A DNA stretch of 48,852 nt from Phaeoceros laevis (Eukaryota; Anthocerotophyta; Anthocerotopsida; Notothyladales), in contig JBNGIQ010008885.1 in assembly GCA_049999765.1 (NCBI GenBank), positions 1-48,852 on the forward strand, given 5' to 3'. Shown one piece after another: positions 20,198-30,476 of the stretch. A program made the translations under genes and the position numbers. A model generated the notes under the pieces. That model did not search any database, was not told the origin of the DNA, and was given only the letters and a program-made list of their open reading frames with translations. The first letter of the stretch is position 1. Each line of letters begins with the position of its first letter.

Positions 20198-21396
20198 CTA
20201 CTTCAAATAAGTGGAGCCACAAAACAAGAAAATGTAAGAGATAAGTGAACTGACAAGCTCAATTCCCCAGGCCCGAGGAAGCAGGTGCGTGGGTAGGACG
20301 GGCCAGAGGAGCGTGCTGAAGAGCCAAGCGACGAGCAGAACAGCGAACCTGAGAATGAACACATAAAAATGATGGCTGTTAACAACTCGACCATCATAAC
20401 AACAGACCAGAGCTTTGACCTAAGGCAGTCCATACATACCCAATCAAGGCAGCCTTCCAAGGTTTCTTTAGCCTGTCGTTCAGGAAATAGATGCAGGCAA
20501 TAAAAGATAAGAGTACCTGCATGTTCAGTTTTAGATGGGGAACAAAACACAGAATGCAGCGAACTGGCTCAGGTAGAACGAAAATACTACCTGGAAAGCA
20601 GGACCCCTCGGTTCCTTGGCAAACACGGACCAAATGGCTAGTAAGGCAAAGACACCTGCTCGATACAGGATTCTCTTCTGAGAGGGAACCTCAATCCTGT
20701 TCGAGATGGCCTGCATCCAAGCAGGTGGCGCAACCAGTTTCCTCTGGACTGGTTTCCCTTTTTTCCTCTGCTTCAAGCTCTCCATGAAGATCTTGTCATA
20801 AGCCGCCTCAATGGACCTCTCGCTCTCAGCATGCCCCCCATACAGGGAGATCAAATAGCTGCGTGCTTCTTGAACCTCCTCCAGGGACGCTTCCTTGCTC
20901 ACGCCAAGCCTCTTGTGGGGATCCCGCACCCCGATTCTTGGGAAGACGGGTTGCGACTCTAGCCGACACAACAGCGCACGATGTCAACCTCACTCGTGGC
21001 TGCGACATTGATTGGGAAAACCGTTCCATTGACCAAGACATTGCATACCTTACCTCCATATCTCGCTCCAGATGCACTACCTGCAACGATCACCTGTGCC
21101 CTCCTCTGCCGTCTGCAAGGCCAGATCCTCAGGGTCGCCAACCTGCCGCAAAACTCAGCTCAGTCGCGGCACAAGTTGCAAACAAATTCGTCGCTAGGAT
21201 TCCGAACTATGAGGCTGAGTCAAAACGGATTCTTGCCTCACCTGCCTCGATACAGACCCTGCTCTAATGCCGAGAACCTCGCCGCAGATGGCTTCAATCG
21301 CACTAGTGATGACCTTTGGGACTGCTGCCAAGCCTCTGATTCCGAGAATGGAGCCCCTCTAGCAGATGCGATCGAGGAACACATCCTCAAATCCAT
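20198..21396 (-). CDS. CPP1: CPP1-like chloroplast J-like-domain membrane protein (5 exons, 279 aa)
   Basis: Exons on the minus strand are 21396-21242, 21142-21054, 20958-20591, 20516-20440 and 20348-20198; all junctions are GT/AG and the phases join to exactly 280 codons. The product starts MDLRMCSSIASARG (a second in-frame ATG lies at 21384), has a Ser/Arg-rich transit-peptide-like N-terminus, then FPRIGVRDPHKRLGVS and EEVQEARSYLISLYGGH, the J-like domain of the CPP1/CDF1 family (DUF3353). The C-terminal half has about four hydrophobic segments (ILYRAGVFALLAIWSVFA; SFIACIYFLNDRLKK; FAVLLVAWLFSTLLW; LVSSLISYIFLFCGSTYL). In Arabidopsis CPP1 is a chloroplast chaperone that stabilises protochlorophyllide oxidoreductase. 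Family recognition is firm. Whether this is the CPP1 orthologue or a paralogue is open. It is divergent from the kinase gene to its right. Confidence 0.88.
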
Positions 21397-22082
21397 CCTC
21401 CCAAGCTCTCCACTACCTGCAGAATAGCTCTCCCATTTCAGTCACGGCTGCTGGTCCTACCTGCCCGAATCCGAGCACCTCGTGTTCAAACGTCCGCACT
21501 GTGTCCCTAGGCGCGGAACCCTAATAGAGCAGAGCCATTGGAGGTTGTTGGCGTCGCATGATGTTGCTCATCACACATCCGTTTCATCAGCAACGTACAG
21601 TAGGGTTGCCTGGTGCGAAAGCTCTTTACGGAACCAGATTCGAGGCCCCACGCCAGGTTGGATAAAGTGTGACAAAGCCTAGCTTCACATGTGGCCCCAG
21701 CATGTCGGGTGGCCGCCAACTTCCACGGCTCGCCTTGTTCCGTCGTGGCAACTTGCGGTCCCCGTTTACACTGGCTCTAGCAGCTGGAGGAATCTGAATC
21801 CGTTCATCTGGCGTGAATTCTGACAACAAGCTGTACAGAGGCATGAGATGCGGGCGATGACCATTGCTGATTGCCGAGCTTTGCTTTTGTAGCTGCACCA
21901 AGGTTTGAGCTATGACAGGGCCCAGTTCTGCGTTGTGCTGGAGAAAGTGGGATCATGGTCTACGTTGGGATCGTAGCGTTTCAGCGACAATTGTCAGGGG
22001 TTGCTGAGAACGGGAGCACTGTATCATAGCGGAAATTGTGTATTGCCCTGAGGTCTCGGTCGAGAGGTGAGGTTTGGCAGAC
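21397..22082. promoter_or_regulatory. Shared upstream region of a divergent gene pair
   Basis: The 686 bp between the ATG of the CPP1-like gene (minus) and the ATG of the PfkB kinase (plus) must hold both promoters and 5' UTRs. Both products look plastid-targeted, so a bidirectional promoter is possible. I see no clear TATA box for either side. ORFs inside it are short and unconvincing. Confidence 0.45.
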
Positions 22083-23963
22083 ATGGCTGCGACTGCCTGT
22101 GGACAGTCCAGGTTGCTGGGCAACAGTCTCGGGATGGTGGAGGTTTCGCTACACATCGCGAGGGCTCAGATGTTGTGCTCTGCATATTGTTCAGAGAGAG
22201 ATTATCTTATGCAGCTTGGAAGCTTTAGGAGATCTCAATTCTTTAGGGGGCAAAGTCTTGTGATTCCAGCAGCTGTTTTTAGTGCACTTCCGCAGCAGAG
22301 ATATAGAAGGAGACCAGGTATCTTTTACTGTAGCGAGGCCTATGTTAAACAGCAGAAGGCCGAACAGCCGTACGGCATTCCTGAGAAGAAGTTGCCAGCT
22401 TGCTGGGACGTGGTTGGACTTGGGCAGGCCATGGTGGGTAGCTTATTCCCGGCATTTAGGGTAGGGTTAGGTTTTTGCTTGGGGGGGGGGGTTCTAACAT
22501 GAAGTGTTGAACTTGGCAGGTAGACTTTTCTGGCATGGTAGATGACGAGTTTTTGAGACATCTAGGATTGGAAAAAGGGCGAAGGAAGGTGGTCAACCAT
22601 GAGGAACGAGGGAAAGTGCTACGAGCTCTGGATGGCTGCAGCTACAAGCTGTCTGCCGGTGGTTCTCTGTCCAATACACTAGTTGCCCTTGCAAGACTGG
22701 GTAATTGTGGTGATGGAGAATCTGTTCTTAATGTTGCCATGACGGGCAGTGTCGGCAGTGATGCTTTGGGCGATTTTTACAGGTTAGATTCCTGCACTCT
22801 TCAGGATTCTAAGGGCAGTACTTTACCTTGTGTTCTGTCACTCCCATGTGCGATACTCCGTAGTCATTATCATGCACATGATCGATGTCTAAGGTTGATG
22901 CTGCCTGGCCATGCAGAACCAAGCTTTTACGAGCAGACGTGCACTTCTTGTCAAAGCCGGTGGTTGATGGAACGACTGGCACAGTAATTGTTCTCACAAC
23001 ACCTGATGCTCAGCGTACAATGCTCTCGTATCAGGTGAGTGGTGTCTGCTTCCTAGCGACTCCAGATATTGAACTTACCTCAGCCTTCCCATTTCAGTTG
23101 TACATAAGATCGTTTGTTACGTGACAGGGGATGTCCTCCTTGGTTAACTTCGATTCCACCCTGGCTGGAGCCATTAGCATGTCTCGAGTGCTGGTGGTGG
23201 AAGGTTATTTGTGGGAGATACCTCAGACTATTATGTCGATTACTGAGGCATGCGAAGCAGCACGCAGACAGGGGGTCCTGGTCGCCCTTACTGCAAGTGA
23301 TGTCACCTGTATAAGAAACAGGCGTCAGGAATTTTGGTAAGTGACCTTCTTGCTCAAGGCTCTAAACTCACTGCTCAGAGGTCTGAAGTTTCATAATAGA
23401 ACTGGTGACGTCAGTGTGGAAGCTATATCTTTCGCAACATTGCTTTCGATGTGAATCTCTTTGCCGCATATGAAGTTAATAGTGCTCTTCGTATCAGGGA
23501 TGTCATGGCCGGGTGCGCGGACATTCTTTTTGCAAACAGTGACGAGGCAAGAACTCTCACAGGCTTCCACTCATCTACAAGCCCAGCTCTGGCAGCAAAG
23601 CAGCTGAGCAGGTGTTGCCCCCTTGTGTCGGTGACGGATGGAGCACAGGGGTCCTACATCGGCATGAAGGGAGAAGTTGTCTACATCCCATCAGTACAAT
23701 GTGTTCCAGTAGATACTTGTGGAGCTGGTGATGCCTATGCCGCAGGTGTACTATACGGTCTCCTGAGAGGAGTTCCAGACCTGAAGGGGTTAGGCGATCT
23801 AGCAGCCAGAGTAGCATCTGTGGTGGTTGGCCAGCAGGGGACAAGGCTTTCTGAAGAGCATGCTAAAGAACTGGCGGAAACAGTGACAAGCTTGGCTCCA
23901 GGGCGTTGGTCAGCTTTGTTGGGCCTCATAGACATCCAGAGAGAAGCACAATTGCTAGACTAG
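22083..23963 (+). CDS. PfkB-family carbohydrate/nucleoside kinase, probably plastidial (5 exons, 468 aa)
   Basis: Exons 22083-22433, 22520-22782, 22917-23034, 23128-23336 and 23498-23963 have GT/AG junctions and phases that add to 469 codons with stop. Start MAATACGQSRLLGN; the first ~100 residues resemble a transit peptide. The kinase domain follows: DVVGLGQAMVDFSGMVDDEF, the substrate-side loop AGGSLSNTLVALARLG, and near the C-terminus the PfkB signature VDTCGAGDAYAAGVLYG with the catalytic Asp in GAGD. The flanking words SVTDGAQGSYIG and VVGQQGTRL match the land-plant clade that includes Arabidopsis At1g19600, as I recall it. Substrate is not deducible (adenosine-, ribo- or fructokinase-like). 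Intron 1 contains a run of eleven G (22481-22491). The 3' end faces the convergent gene at 24145. Confidence 0.9.
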
Positions 23964-24144
23964 ACCGGCCTTCCGGGTTGACCGAGTGAACACTTGTACA
24001 TATCCCTCCCAAGAACAGCAGCATTCTGCTAAAATTCATTTCTCAAAATCTTCGCTCTTGAACAGGCGGAGAAAAGAAGTGCCAACTGCTTCCACATGTG
24101 CCGTACGCACGCAAGGTTCCTTCAGCCTTAGTGGATGAGAGTTG

Positions 24145-26136
24145 TCACGTTGACTTTGAAAAGTCGAGCAAAGTTGCAGCCAAGGAGGAACTGATGTCTT
24201 TCACCTTGGGAGTCACATTTAACCTCTTGGTAATCGCACTTAGTAATCTCTCAAGTTTCTGGAGCACTTGCTGGTAAGGTGCCATCTGCACCTGGTCACC
24301 AGATTGGAAGATTTGCTTAAGAGACGGTAAGCAGGAACCTAACATATGAAAAACAAGGCCCGTCATGTCCTCGTCTTGTACAAACTCGTTCTTTTCCAGC
24401 AGATTGGTCATTACAGACAGAGATCCCAACAGGTCTTCCTCCATGGCTATCGACCCAATCTCGTCATTGATAACTTCGAAAACGCGTTCCAGTTTCGACA
24501 GATCTGCCTCTGAGGCAATCTGTGCTTGTCTGAATTGCACCAGCTTGAAAAGAAGATGTTCCATCAAAGAGACTGTCAGCTTCCAATTTTTGCATCCCCT
24601 AATCAGCTTTACCAAATGCATGGCAGGGTCCCTGCATTGACCCCGTCCGAGCTCAAGACTGTTGCCTATGCTTGTGCTGGCATCAGGCCATTTAATGTCT
24701 CTGGAGCTTGACTCTAGCAAATAAGCAGTCGCGGCTGGCAATGCACGTTTCACAGGAAGCCCCACAATGGCAACAGCGATGTCATCAAGAGCCCCAGTAA
24801 GACGATGGAGCGGTTGCAGCTCTTCTTGACCAATAAGCAAGGCTGGTGTGACATCCCCCTTCTTATTCAAAAACCCCTTAGCCAGTCCTGCCTCCTGTGA
24901 TCCTTTCTTACCTGGTGCTTGTTCCATCAAGGTATGCAGAGACAATAGGAGAGGGGCAGCTGGTTGTATCAACCTGAACAGACTTGGCTTGAGCAACTTG
25001 GATCCTTCATGCCCGGCTGTGACCAGGGCGTGCAACTGCCAGAGGCTGTCAAGCAAGGAGCTCTCAGTAACAGCCATCACCTTCCCCTTACCCTCTTCAT
25101 CATTGCCTCTGTTAGAGGCAGCCCAGATCAGGAGATTCTCCACAAGGGCCCGCAGCAAGTGCTCCTCTGAAAGTTTTGAGTCCTGTTTGAACATCAAACA
25201 TGCCAACATAACAGACGTCTGCTGCATGTTTGTCACAGCCCGGACTGTTCCCTCGCTCATCAACGGTGGCCGGCCTGGAGACAACAGAAAGAGTTGCAGC
25301 AACTGCGGGCACACCCTGCTGTAGTACTGCTCCCTGGTGGTGACCGATTCCGGGCACCTGGCCAGATGGATGGCAGCTCTTCTGTACGCTGTTACATCCC
25401 CATACTCGGCTTCCCCAACCAGCCGCTCTAGAACGGCACCAACTCCACCCTCCCGCAGCAAAAGTCTGGACAAGAGCTTCCCGGCCTGCTGGTTGAACCA
25501 TCCTGGGGGCGCTGGGTCGTTCTGTGTCAGCAAAATCATCAACGCTTCCACCGCATGGGCTACAGGAATTCTGTTCACCATCTCATCCAACCTCCTGCGC
25601 CCTGCCTCTCCGCCATCATACTCCAGTTGCAAGAAAGCTGCGAAAAGGTCCGCAAGATGGTGCGAGCCAACGAGCTGGCCTACAGGACCTTCTTCTTGGG
25701 CAATCTGGAACAGGGCGTCCGCTGTCTCCGCCAAAAGCTCCTTCTGGCCTTCCAAGTCTTGCAAGGCAGCCTCGGAGAAGAAGTGTTCCAACTCCATCTT
25801 GTCGCCCGCCATGCGTCCTCCAAGGTGCTCTGTCACAGCAGCTGCCAAGCTGGCTGCTCCCTTCCCGAGAGTTCGCTTTGGCTGGGGGATTCCCACCCCA
25901 GGGTTGAGGTGCGGGCAAATCCCCCATCGCACCACCAATTCCAAGCCCGCCTTCGCCACAAGCAGGTTGTGGGACGCGGGTCCAGCGTCGCTAACGTTCA
26001 CAGCTCCAGATTCATGTAAGGTTCGCAACAGCTGAAGACAGCAGCGCAGCACTTCGACCCTAGTACTACCAAATTCTCCAGACTGGCCAACAGACTGCAA
26101 CAGAGCCTGCGTCTGCTGCGACATCTTCCTTTCCAT
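24145..26136 (-). CDS. Large intronless helical-repeat protein (663 aa), possibly TANGO6/Rtp1-type N-terminal part
   Basis: A single open frame from ATG 26136 (MERKMSQQTQALLQSVGQSG) to TGA at 24145. An open extension to 26148 begins with TTG and was not used. The protein is Leu-rich and almost entirely helical in pattern, without signal peptide or obvious membrane span. Its N-terminal words (LELVVRWGICPHLNPGVGIP and AVTEHLGGRMAGDKMELEHFF) recall the ARM-repeat TANGO6/RNA-polymerase-assembly (Rtp1) family, whose members are much longer. If so, this is only the N-terminal half, and there is little room for more exons because the convergent kinase ends 181 bp away. The assignment is tentative. 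Its ATG lies 63 bp after the PPR stop codon. Confidence 0.65.
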   Translation of the reverse strand: MERKMSQQTQALLQSVGQSGEFGSTRVEVLRCCLQLLRTLHESGAVNVSDAGPASHNLLVAKAGLELVVRWGICPHLNPGVGIPQPKRTLGKGAASLAAAVTEHLGGRMAGDKMELEHFFSEAALQDLEGQKELLAETADALFQIAQEEGPVGQLVGSHHLADLFAAFLQLEYDGGEAGRRRLDEMVNRIPVAHAVEALMILLTQNDPAPPGWFNQQAGKLLSRLLLREGGVGAVLERLVGEAEYGDVTAYRRAAIHLARCPESVTTREQYYSRVCPQLLQLFLLSPGRPPLMSEGTVRAVTNMQQTSVMLACLMFKQDSKLSEEHLLRALVENLLIWAASNRGNDEEGKGKVMAVTESSLLDSLWQLHALVTAGHEGSKLLKPSLFRLIQPAAPLLLSLHTLMEQAPGKKGSQEAGLAKGFLNKKGDVTPALLIGQEELQPLHRLTGALDDIAVAIVGLPVKRALPAATAYLLESSSRDIKWPDASTSIGNSLELGRGQCRDPAMHLVKLIRGCKNWKLTVSLMEHLLFKLVQFRQAQIASEADLSKLERVFEVINDEIGSIAMEEDLLGSLSVMTNLLEKNEFVQDEDMTGLVFHMLGSCLPSLKQIFQSGDQVQMAPYQQVLQKLERLLSAITKRLNVTPKVKDISSSLAATLLDFSKST

Positions 26137-26199
26137 CGCTATTCCCAAAGAAACAAAAGGCTCGCTGCAAACGGAACATCCAAGTTGCGAAACAGCATG

Positions 26200-29100
26200 C
26201 TACCTCCCTAATCTACTCACCAGCTCGTACACTTCCTTCTGCTGCGGGTGCCTCCGACCTTCCACCATGAACATCTCTACTTTCTGTTTGTGCTCGATCC
26301 AGGTATAACCGGGAGGCTTGTCACATGCCCCTGCATTTTGTTCCAATGCATTCACCTCCTCCGCACGCTCCAGAAGTCCGGCATCAATGTAAATGTTCGT
26401 CATCACTATGTACGCCGAGGGATGCTTGGGGTGTAACTGCACTGCGCAATCGAAGGCCTGTCTTCCCAGTACCACCTTGCCATGCTTTCGACAAGCACCC
26501 AGCAAACACAACCACAGGGTAAGGTTAGGTTGCTTCGGCATGGTTGACAACATGTCCATTATCGTTGAGAACCATCCCGCACGTCCTAAGAGGTCTACCA
26601 TGCTGACGTAGTGCTCAATCTGTGGAGTGATGCCATGATCCCGGCTCATGGAAACGAAGTACTCCACACCTTTGTCCAGCAAACCCGAATGACTGCATGC
26701 AGAGATCAGTGAAAGAAACGTCACGCCGGTGGGATTTACACCTACTAGTTTCATTCTTTCGTAACATCGGATGCAGGCCACATAGTCTCCTTGTCGAGCA
26801 TAACCAGCGATTAATGCATTCCATGACACCACTTCCGCCCAGGGCAGTGAATCAAACATTGCTTGAGCATCTACCATGCTCGAACACCGTCCATATGCGG
26901 TGATGAGAGAGCTTGCCAGAACAGGACTTAAATGATCTTCAGAGCAGACGAGATTGGTATGAATCTCCCCAAGACTGGCCAGACTTCCAGCCTTGCCGCT
27001 TGCCTGTATGATACAGGCAAGTGTTATCTCATCTGGACTTGGGCCTTCTTGTTGCATTTGTCGGTACAGTTGCAATGCCATATCTGGTAGGCTCTGGTCG
27101 ACATACGCTGTGAGCATTGCGTTCCAGACGACCACGTCACGCTCAAACAGGCTGTCAAACACAGATCTTGCATCGACAATGCTCCCACACTTCGCATATA
27201 GGCTGACAAAGGTGCTACCGACGAAGATATCTAGATCGCAGCCTGTCCTCTGGAAGTCCGCGTGCATTGCCTTCCCTATTTGTAAAGCCTTCACTTTGGT
27301 GAATCGCCCCTGGACCACAACCTCCTCTTCTTCCTCTGCGACCATGCCACATGCCTGAAGGGCAATCACAAAGGTCCGTTCATTAGGGTCCATGCCTTCC
27401 TCCCTCATTCGTCCATAAAGGCTCAAAGCAATTCCTCCTTGGCCCTGCTCAACCTTTGCTGCAAGCAGCGTATTATATGACACAATATCCCTCTTGAACA
27501 GATTATCAAACACATTATGTGCATCAGTGAGGCACCCACACTCCCGATACAGACTAGCCAAAGTGTTACCCACAAAGACATCTGCAATAGAGCATTTCCT
27601 CCGAGCATTAGCATGGAGAACCCTTGCGACTTTCAAACACCGCACCTTGGTGAAGCTCTCGTTTACGATAACTACTTCTTCCTCCTGAGCAAGCAGAATA
27701 CAAGCTTGGAGTGCACTCACACAGGTACGTTCATTCGTAGTGATCCCTACCTCAAGCATTTGTTCATACAGCTCGATAGCCTTCCCTGGCTGGCCTTGCT
27801 CAACATAGGCCCCAACCATTGCATTCCATGATACCACATCCCGTTCGAGCAATCCATTGAACACATTACTTGCATCTGCAATACTACCACATTTCCCATA
27901 CATATAAACCAAAGTATTACCAACAAAGGGATCTCTATGGGACCCCTGACTCCAAGCATCAGCTTCTATTGACTTCCCCATTTCCAGAGACTTTGCTCTC
28001 CTGGAGCATTCTCTCATGACAACATCGTACTCTATCTCTGAAAGCAAGGCACATGCTTGCAGTGCACTAACAAAGGTTCTTTCATTCGGAGTTACACCTT
28101 CATCCCACATTTGTAGGTAAAGCTGCAAAGCCTTCTCTGCTTGGTGCTGCTCAACATAGGCCGTAACTATCGCAGTCCATGCGACCACATCAGGCTCTGC
28201 CAATCCATCAAACACATTTTGCGCCCTTGCAGTGCAGCCACACTTGCCAAAGAGAGTAATAAGACTACTTCCCACAAAGACATCTGATTCATAGCCTGTA
28301 AGTAGGGCATGAGCATGAATGGCCTTGACCTGTTCCAAGGACTTCACTTTGGTGAACCCTCCATTCACAGCCACGCCCTCTTCCTCTTCTGCTAGCATAC
28401 TACATGCTTGTAGCGTGCTTACAAACGTGCGACCATCCAAACGTAAGACGTCATTCTGCACTTGGTGATACAGCCTCAAAGCCTGCTCTGCTTCCCCATG
28501 CTCCACATATGCAGCAATCATCATATTTTGTGACACCACATCACGATGAGACAATCCATCAAACACATTCCGTGCATCCTCAATGTTCCCACATTTGCCA
28601 TACATAGTAATCAGAAAGTTACCAACATAAGCATCTGAATCACAGCCCTTCCTTCGAGCATCAGCATGTATTGCTTTACCAATTGCCAGACACTTGACCT
28701 TCTTGGATCGCCCGTCTACAATACCATCCAATTCCTTCTCTGCAAGCATGCAACATGCGCTGAGTGCACTCACGATAGTATGATTATCTGGGCTGATGCA
28801 TTCCTGCCGCATCTTTTCGTACAGCTGCAGAGCCTTTCCTGCTTGACCCTGCTGGACATACGCAGTGAGCAGGACGGTCCATGTCACCGGATTCTTTCGG
28901 GGCAAACCATAAAACACTCTTTCTGCACACTCTATGCTCCCACACTTACCATACATTCCTACCAGGGTGGTGCCAACGAAGACATCTAAATCATATTCCT
29001 TTCTCCGAGCGTGATCATGTATCTCCCTCCCCCTTATTAGAGACTGCGTTTTCATGGACCGCACATCCACACCAACTCCTTCTTTGGCTGCAAGCAGGCC

Positions 29101-30027
29101 ACATGCTTGTGCGATGCTCACAAAGGTGCGCTCGTTCGGGCTCACTCCTTTCTCCCTCATGTCCTCATACAGCTGTAGAGCCCTTTCTGGTTGGTCCTGC
29201 TCAACATATGCCCCCAGCATAGAATTCCATAATACCACATCGCGTATGGACAAGCCATCAAACACAACTTGCGCATCTGCAATGCTCCCACACTTCCCAT
29301 ACATGTCCACCAAGCATGTGCGCACAAACAAATCAGCTTCACAGTTGTACTTCAACAGTTCAGAATGGATGCGCCTGCCCTGTTCCAGATCACCCATGCT
29401 GCTACAAGCTCCAAGCAGGCTGACGAAGGTATATGCATTAGGCTGCACCCCATCCTCTTGCATTGACTGGTACATTGCCAAAGCTTGTGAACCCTGCCCA
29501 CTGTCTGTGTATCCGGCAATGACTGCTGTCCAAGAAACGACACTTCGTTTTAGCAACCTGTCAAAAACCTCCAGAGCATCCTTAAAACCACCACACTTCA
29601 CCAGTGTCTTCACCACAGATTCACCAAGAAAACGGGTGGACTCCAGCCCATGCCGTGCCAAATGAGCATGCACTTGCTTCGCCTCTGCCAGAGCTTTCTT
29701 TTTGGTGCATGCCTTAAGGAGAGCTCTATACATTTCCACCGAGGGAACAGTGCCGTGCCGGTCCACGCTGAAGAGAGCATCCATGGCCCTGCCCAGCTGG
29801 CCCTCATCGCAAAGACTTTGAATTTCATGACCCGGTCTTGTGAGGAGAACGCTCGTAGTGCCCCTTGCACCCGCATACGCCTGTGTCAAAATTGTTGGTA
29901 GGCTCTGGGGGTACGCGGCCTTTCTAAGACCAAGCAGGATGTCTGACTGAACAGGGCGCAGGAAGAACCGTCCGTTAGCCTTCAGCTGGCCTGGAAGGAA
30001 GCTTCTCGTACCCCTGTTGGATTGCAT
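26200..30027 (-). CDS. PLS-class pentatricopeptide-repeat protein with E/E+ domain (1275 aa, intronless)
   Basis: ATG 30027 to stop at 26200 in one exon. The Arg-rich start (MQSNRGTRSFLPGQLKANGR) fits an organelle presequence. About eight P-L-S triplets follow, with hallmark words VSWTAVIAGYTDSGQ, ALQLYEDMREKGVSPNERTF and VDMYGKCGSIADAQVVFDGL. The tail has E-type motifs ending in PGYTWIEHKQKVEMFMVEG and RRHPQQKEVYELVSRLGR, an E+ end with no DYW deaminase, so it would need a DYW partner in trans for C-to-U editing. Six triplets carry an extra ~25-residue acidic insertion (for example LAEEEEGVAVNGGFTKVKSL) between the ..QAC end of one motif and ..AIHAHA of the next, typical of seed-free-plant PPRs. 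A remnant second copy lies at 34.64-35.92 kb. Target transcript unknown. Confidence 0.95.
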   Translation of the reverse strand: MQSNRGTRSFLPGQLKANGRFFLRPVQSDILLGLRKAAYPQSLPTILTQAYAGARGTTSVLLTRPGHEIQSLCDEGQLGRAMDALFSVDRHGTVPSVEMYRALLKACTKKKALAEAKQVHAHLARHGLESTRFLGESVVKTLVKCGGFKDALEVFDRLLKRSVVSWTAVIAGYTDSGQGSQALAMYQSMQEDGVQPNAYTFVSLLGACSSMGDLEQGRRIHSELLKYNCEADLFVRTCLVDMYGKCGSIADAQVVFDGLSIRDVVLWNSMLGAYVEQDQPERALQLYEDMREKGVSPNERTFVSIAQACGLLAAKEGVGVDVRSMKTQSLIRGREIHDHARRKEYDLDVFVGTTLVGMYGKCGSIECAERVFYGLPRKNPVTWTVLLTAYVQQGQAGKALQLYEKMRQECISPDNHTIVSALSACCMLAEKELDGIVDGRSKKVKCLAIGKAIHADARRKGCDSDAYVGNFLITMYGKCGNIEDARNVFDGLSHRDVVSQNMMIAAYVEHGEAEQALRLYHQVQNDVLRLDGRTFVSTLQACSMLAEEEEGVAVNGGFTKVKSLEQVKAIHAHALLTGYESDVFVGSSLITLFGKCGCTARAQNVFDGLAEPDVVAWTAIVTAYVEQHQAEKALQLYLQMWDEGVTPNERTFVSALQACALLSEIEYDVVMRECSRRAKSLEMGKSIEADAWSQGSHRDPFVGNTLVYMYGKCGSIADASNVFNGLLERDVVSWNAMVGAYVEQGQPGKAIELYEQMLEVGITTNERTCVSALQACILLAQEEEVVIVNESFTKVRCLKVARVLHANARRKCSIADVFVGNTLASLYRECGCLTDAHNVFDNLFKRDIVSYNTLLAAKVEQGQGGIALSLYGRMREEGMDPNERTFVIALQACGMVAEEEEEVVVQGRFTKVKALQIGKAMHADFQRTGCDLDIFVGSTFVSLYAKCGSIVDARSVFDSLFERDVVVWNAMLTAYVDQSLPDMALQLYRQMQQEGPSPDEITLACIIQASGKAGSLASLGEIHTNLVCSEDHLSPVLASSLITAYGRCSSMVDAQAMFDSLPWAEVVSWNALIAGYARQGDYVACIRCYERMKLVGVNPTGVTFLSLISACSHSGLLDKGVEYFVSMSRDHGITPQIEHYVSMVDLLGRAGWFSTIMDMLSTMPKQPNLTLWLCLLGACRKHGKVVLGRQAFDCAVQLHPKHPSAYIVMTNIYIDAGLLERAEEVNALEQNAGACDKPPGYTWIEHKQKVEMFMVEGRRHPQQKEVYELVSRLGR

Positions 30028-30476
30028 TGCCTAGACATGCTTCGGGATTGCGAGACGGTGTATACCACCCAGTGCACAAATCATAAGTCCGTGCCAGCAG
30101 TTGCCTGCTACCCTCGCTCCCATTCTCGGTCACCATAAATTACAACTCAATGCTACGTTTTAAAAGCGTGACATGACAACGCCGAGTTCGGTCCTGAGTT
30201 CGCAATTTCAACGCCACAAGGACGGGCAGGTTTTGCCTTGCAGGAGATGGATTCAGAAGCCGTAGACTCTGGCTGACATTTGTGAAGAATCAAGACCACA
30301 GAATATGAAAGATAGCTGTAGAGAATTTTTAATTCAGAAAATTCAACGTAGACTGCGAAGCCGCTGCAACGGATTGTACAAGATCCGGCAGGGGACTGTT
30401 CGATTCTTGTTCTAAGAAGAAACAGTGGGCATCTAGACCAGACCATCTGAACGCTGAAGTCTTCCTTCAAGCGATC

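Noticed and set aside
22481-22491. Run of eleven G as a possible G-quadruplex regulator
   Set aside because: Single homopolymer run inside an intron, prone to sequencing slippage; no four-tract arrangement.
24365-26035. Long plus-strand frames opposite the 663-aa gene
   Set aside because: Antisense shadows of a coding strand with strong codon bias; no domain.
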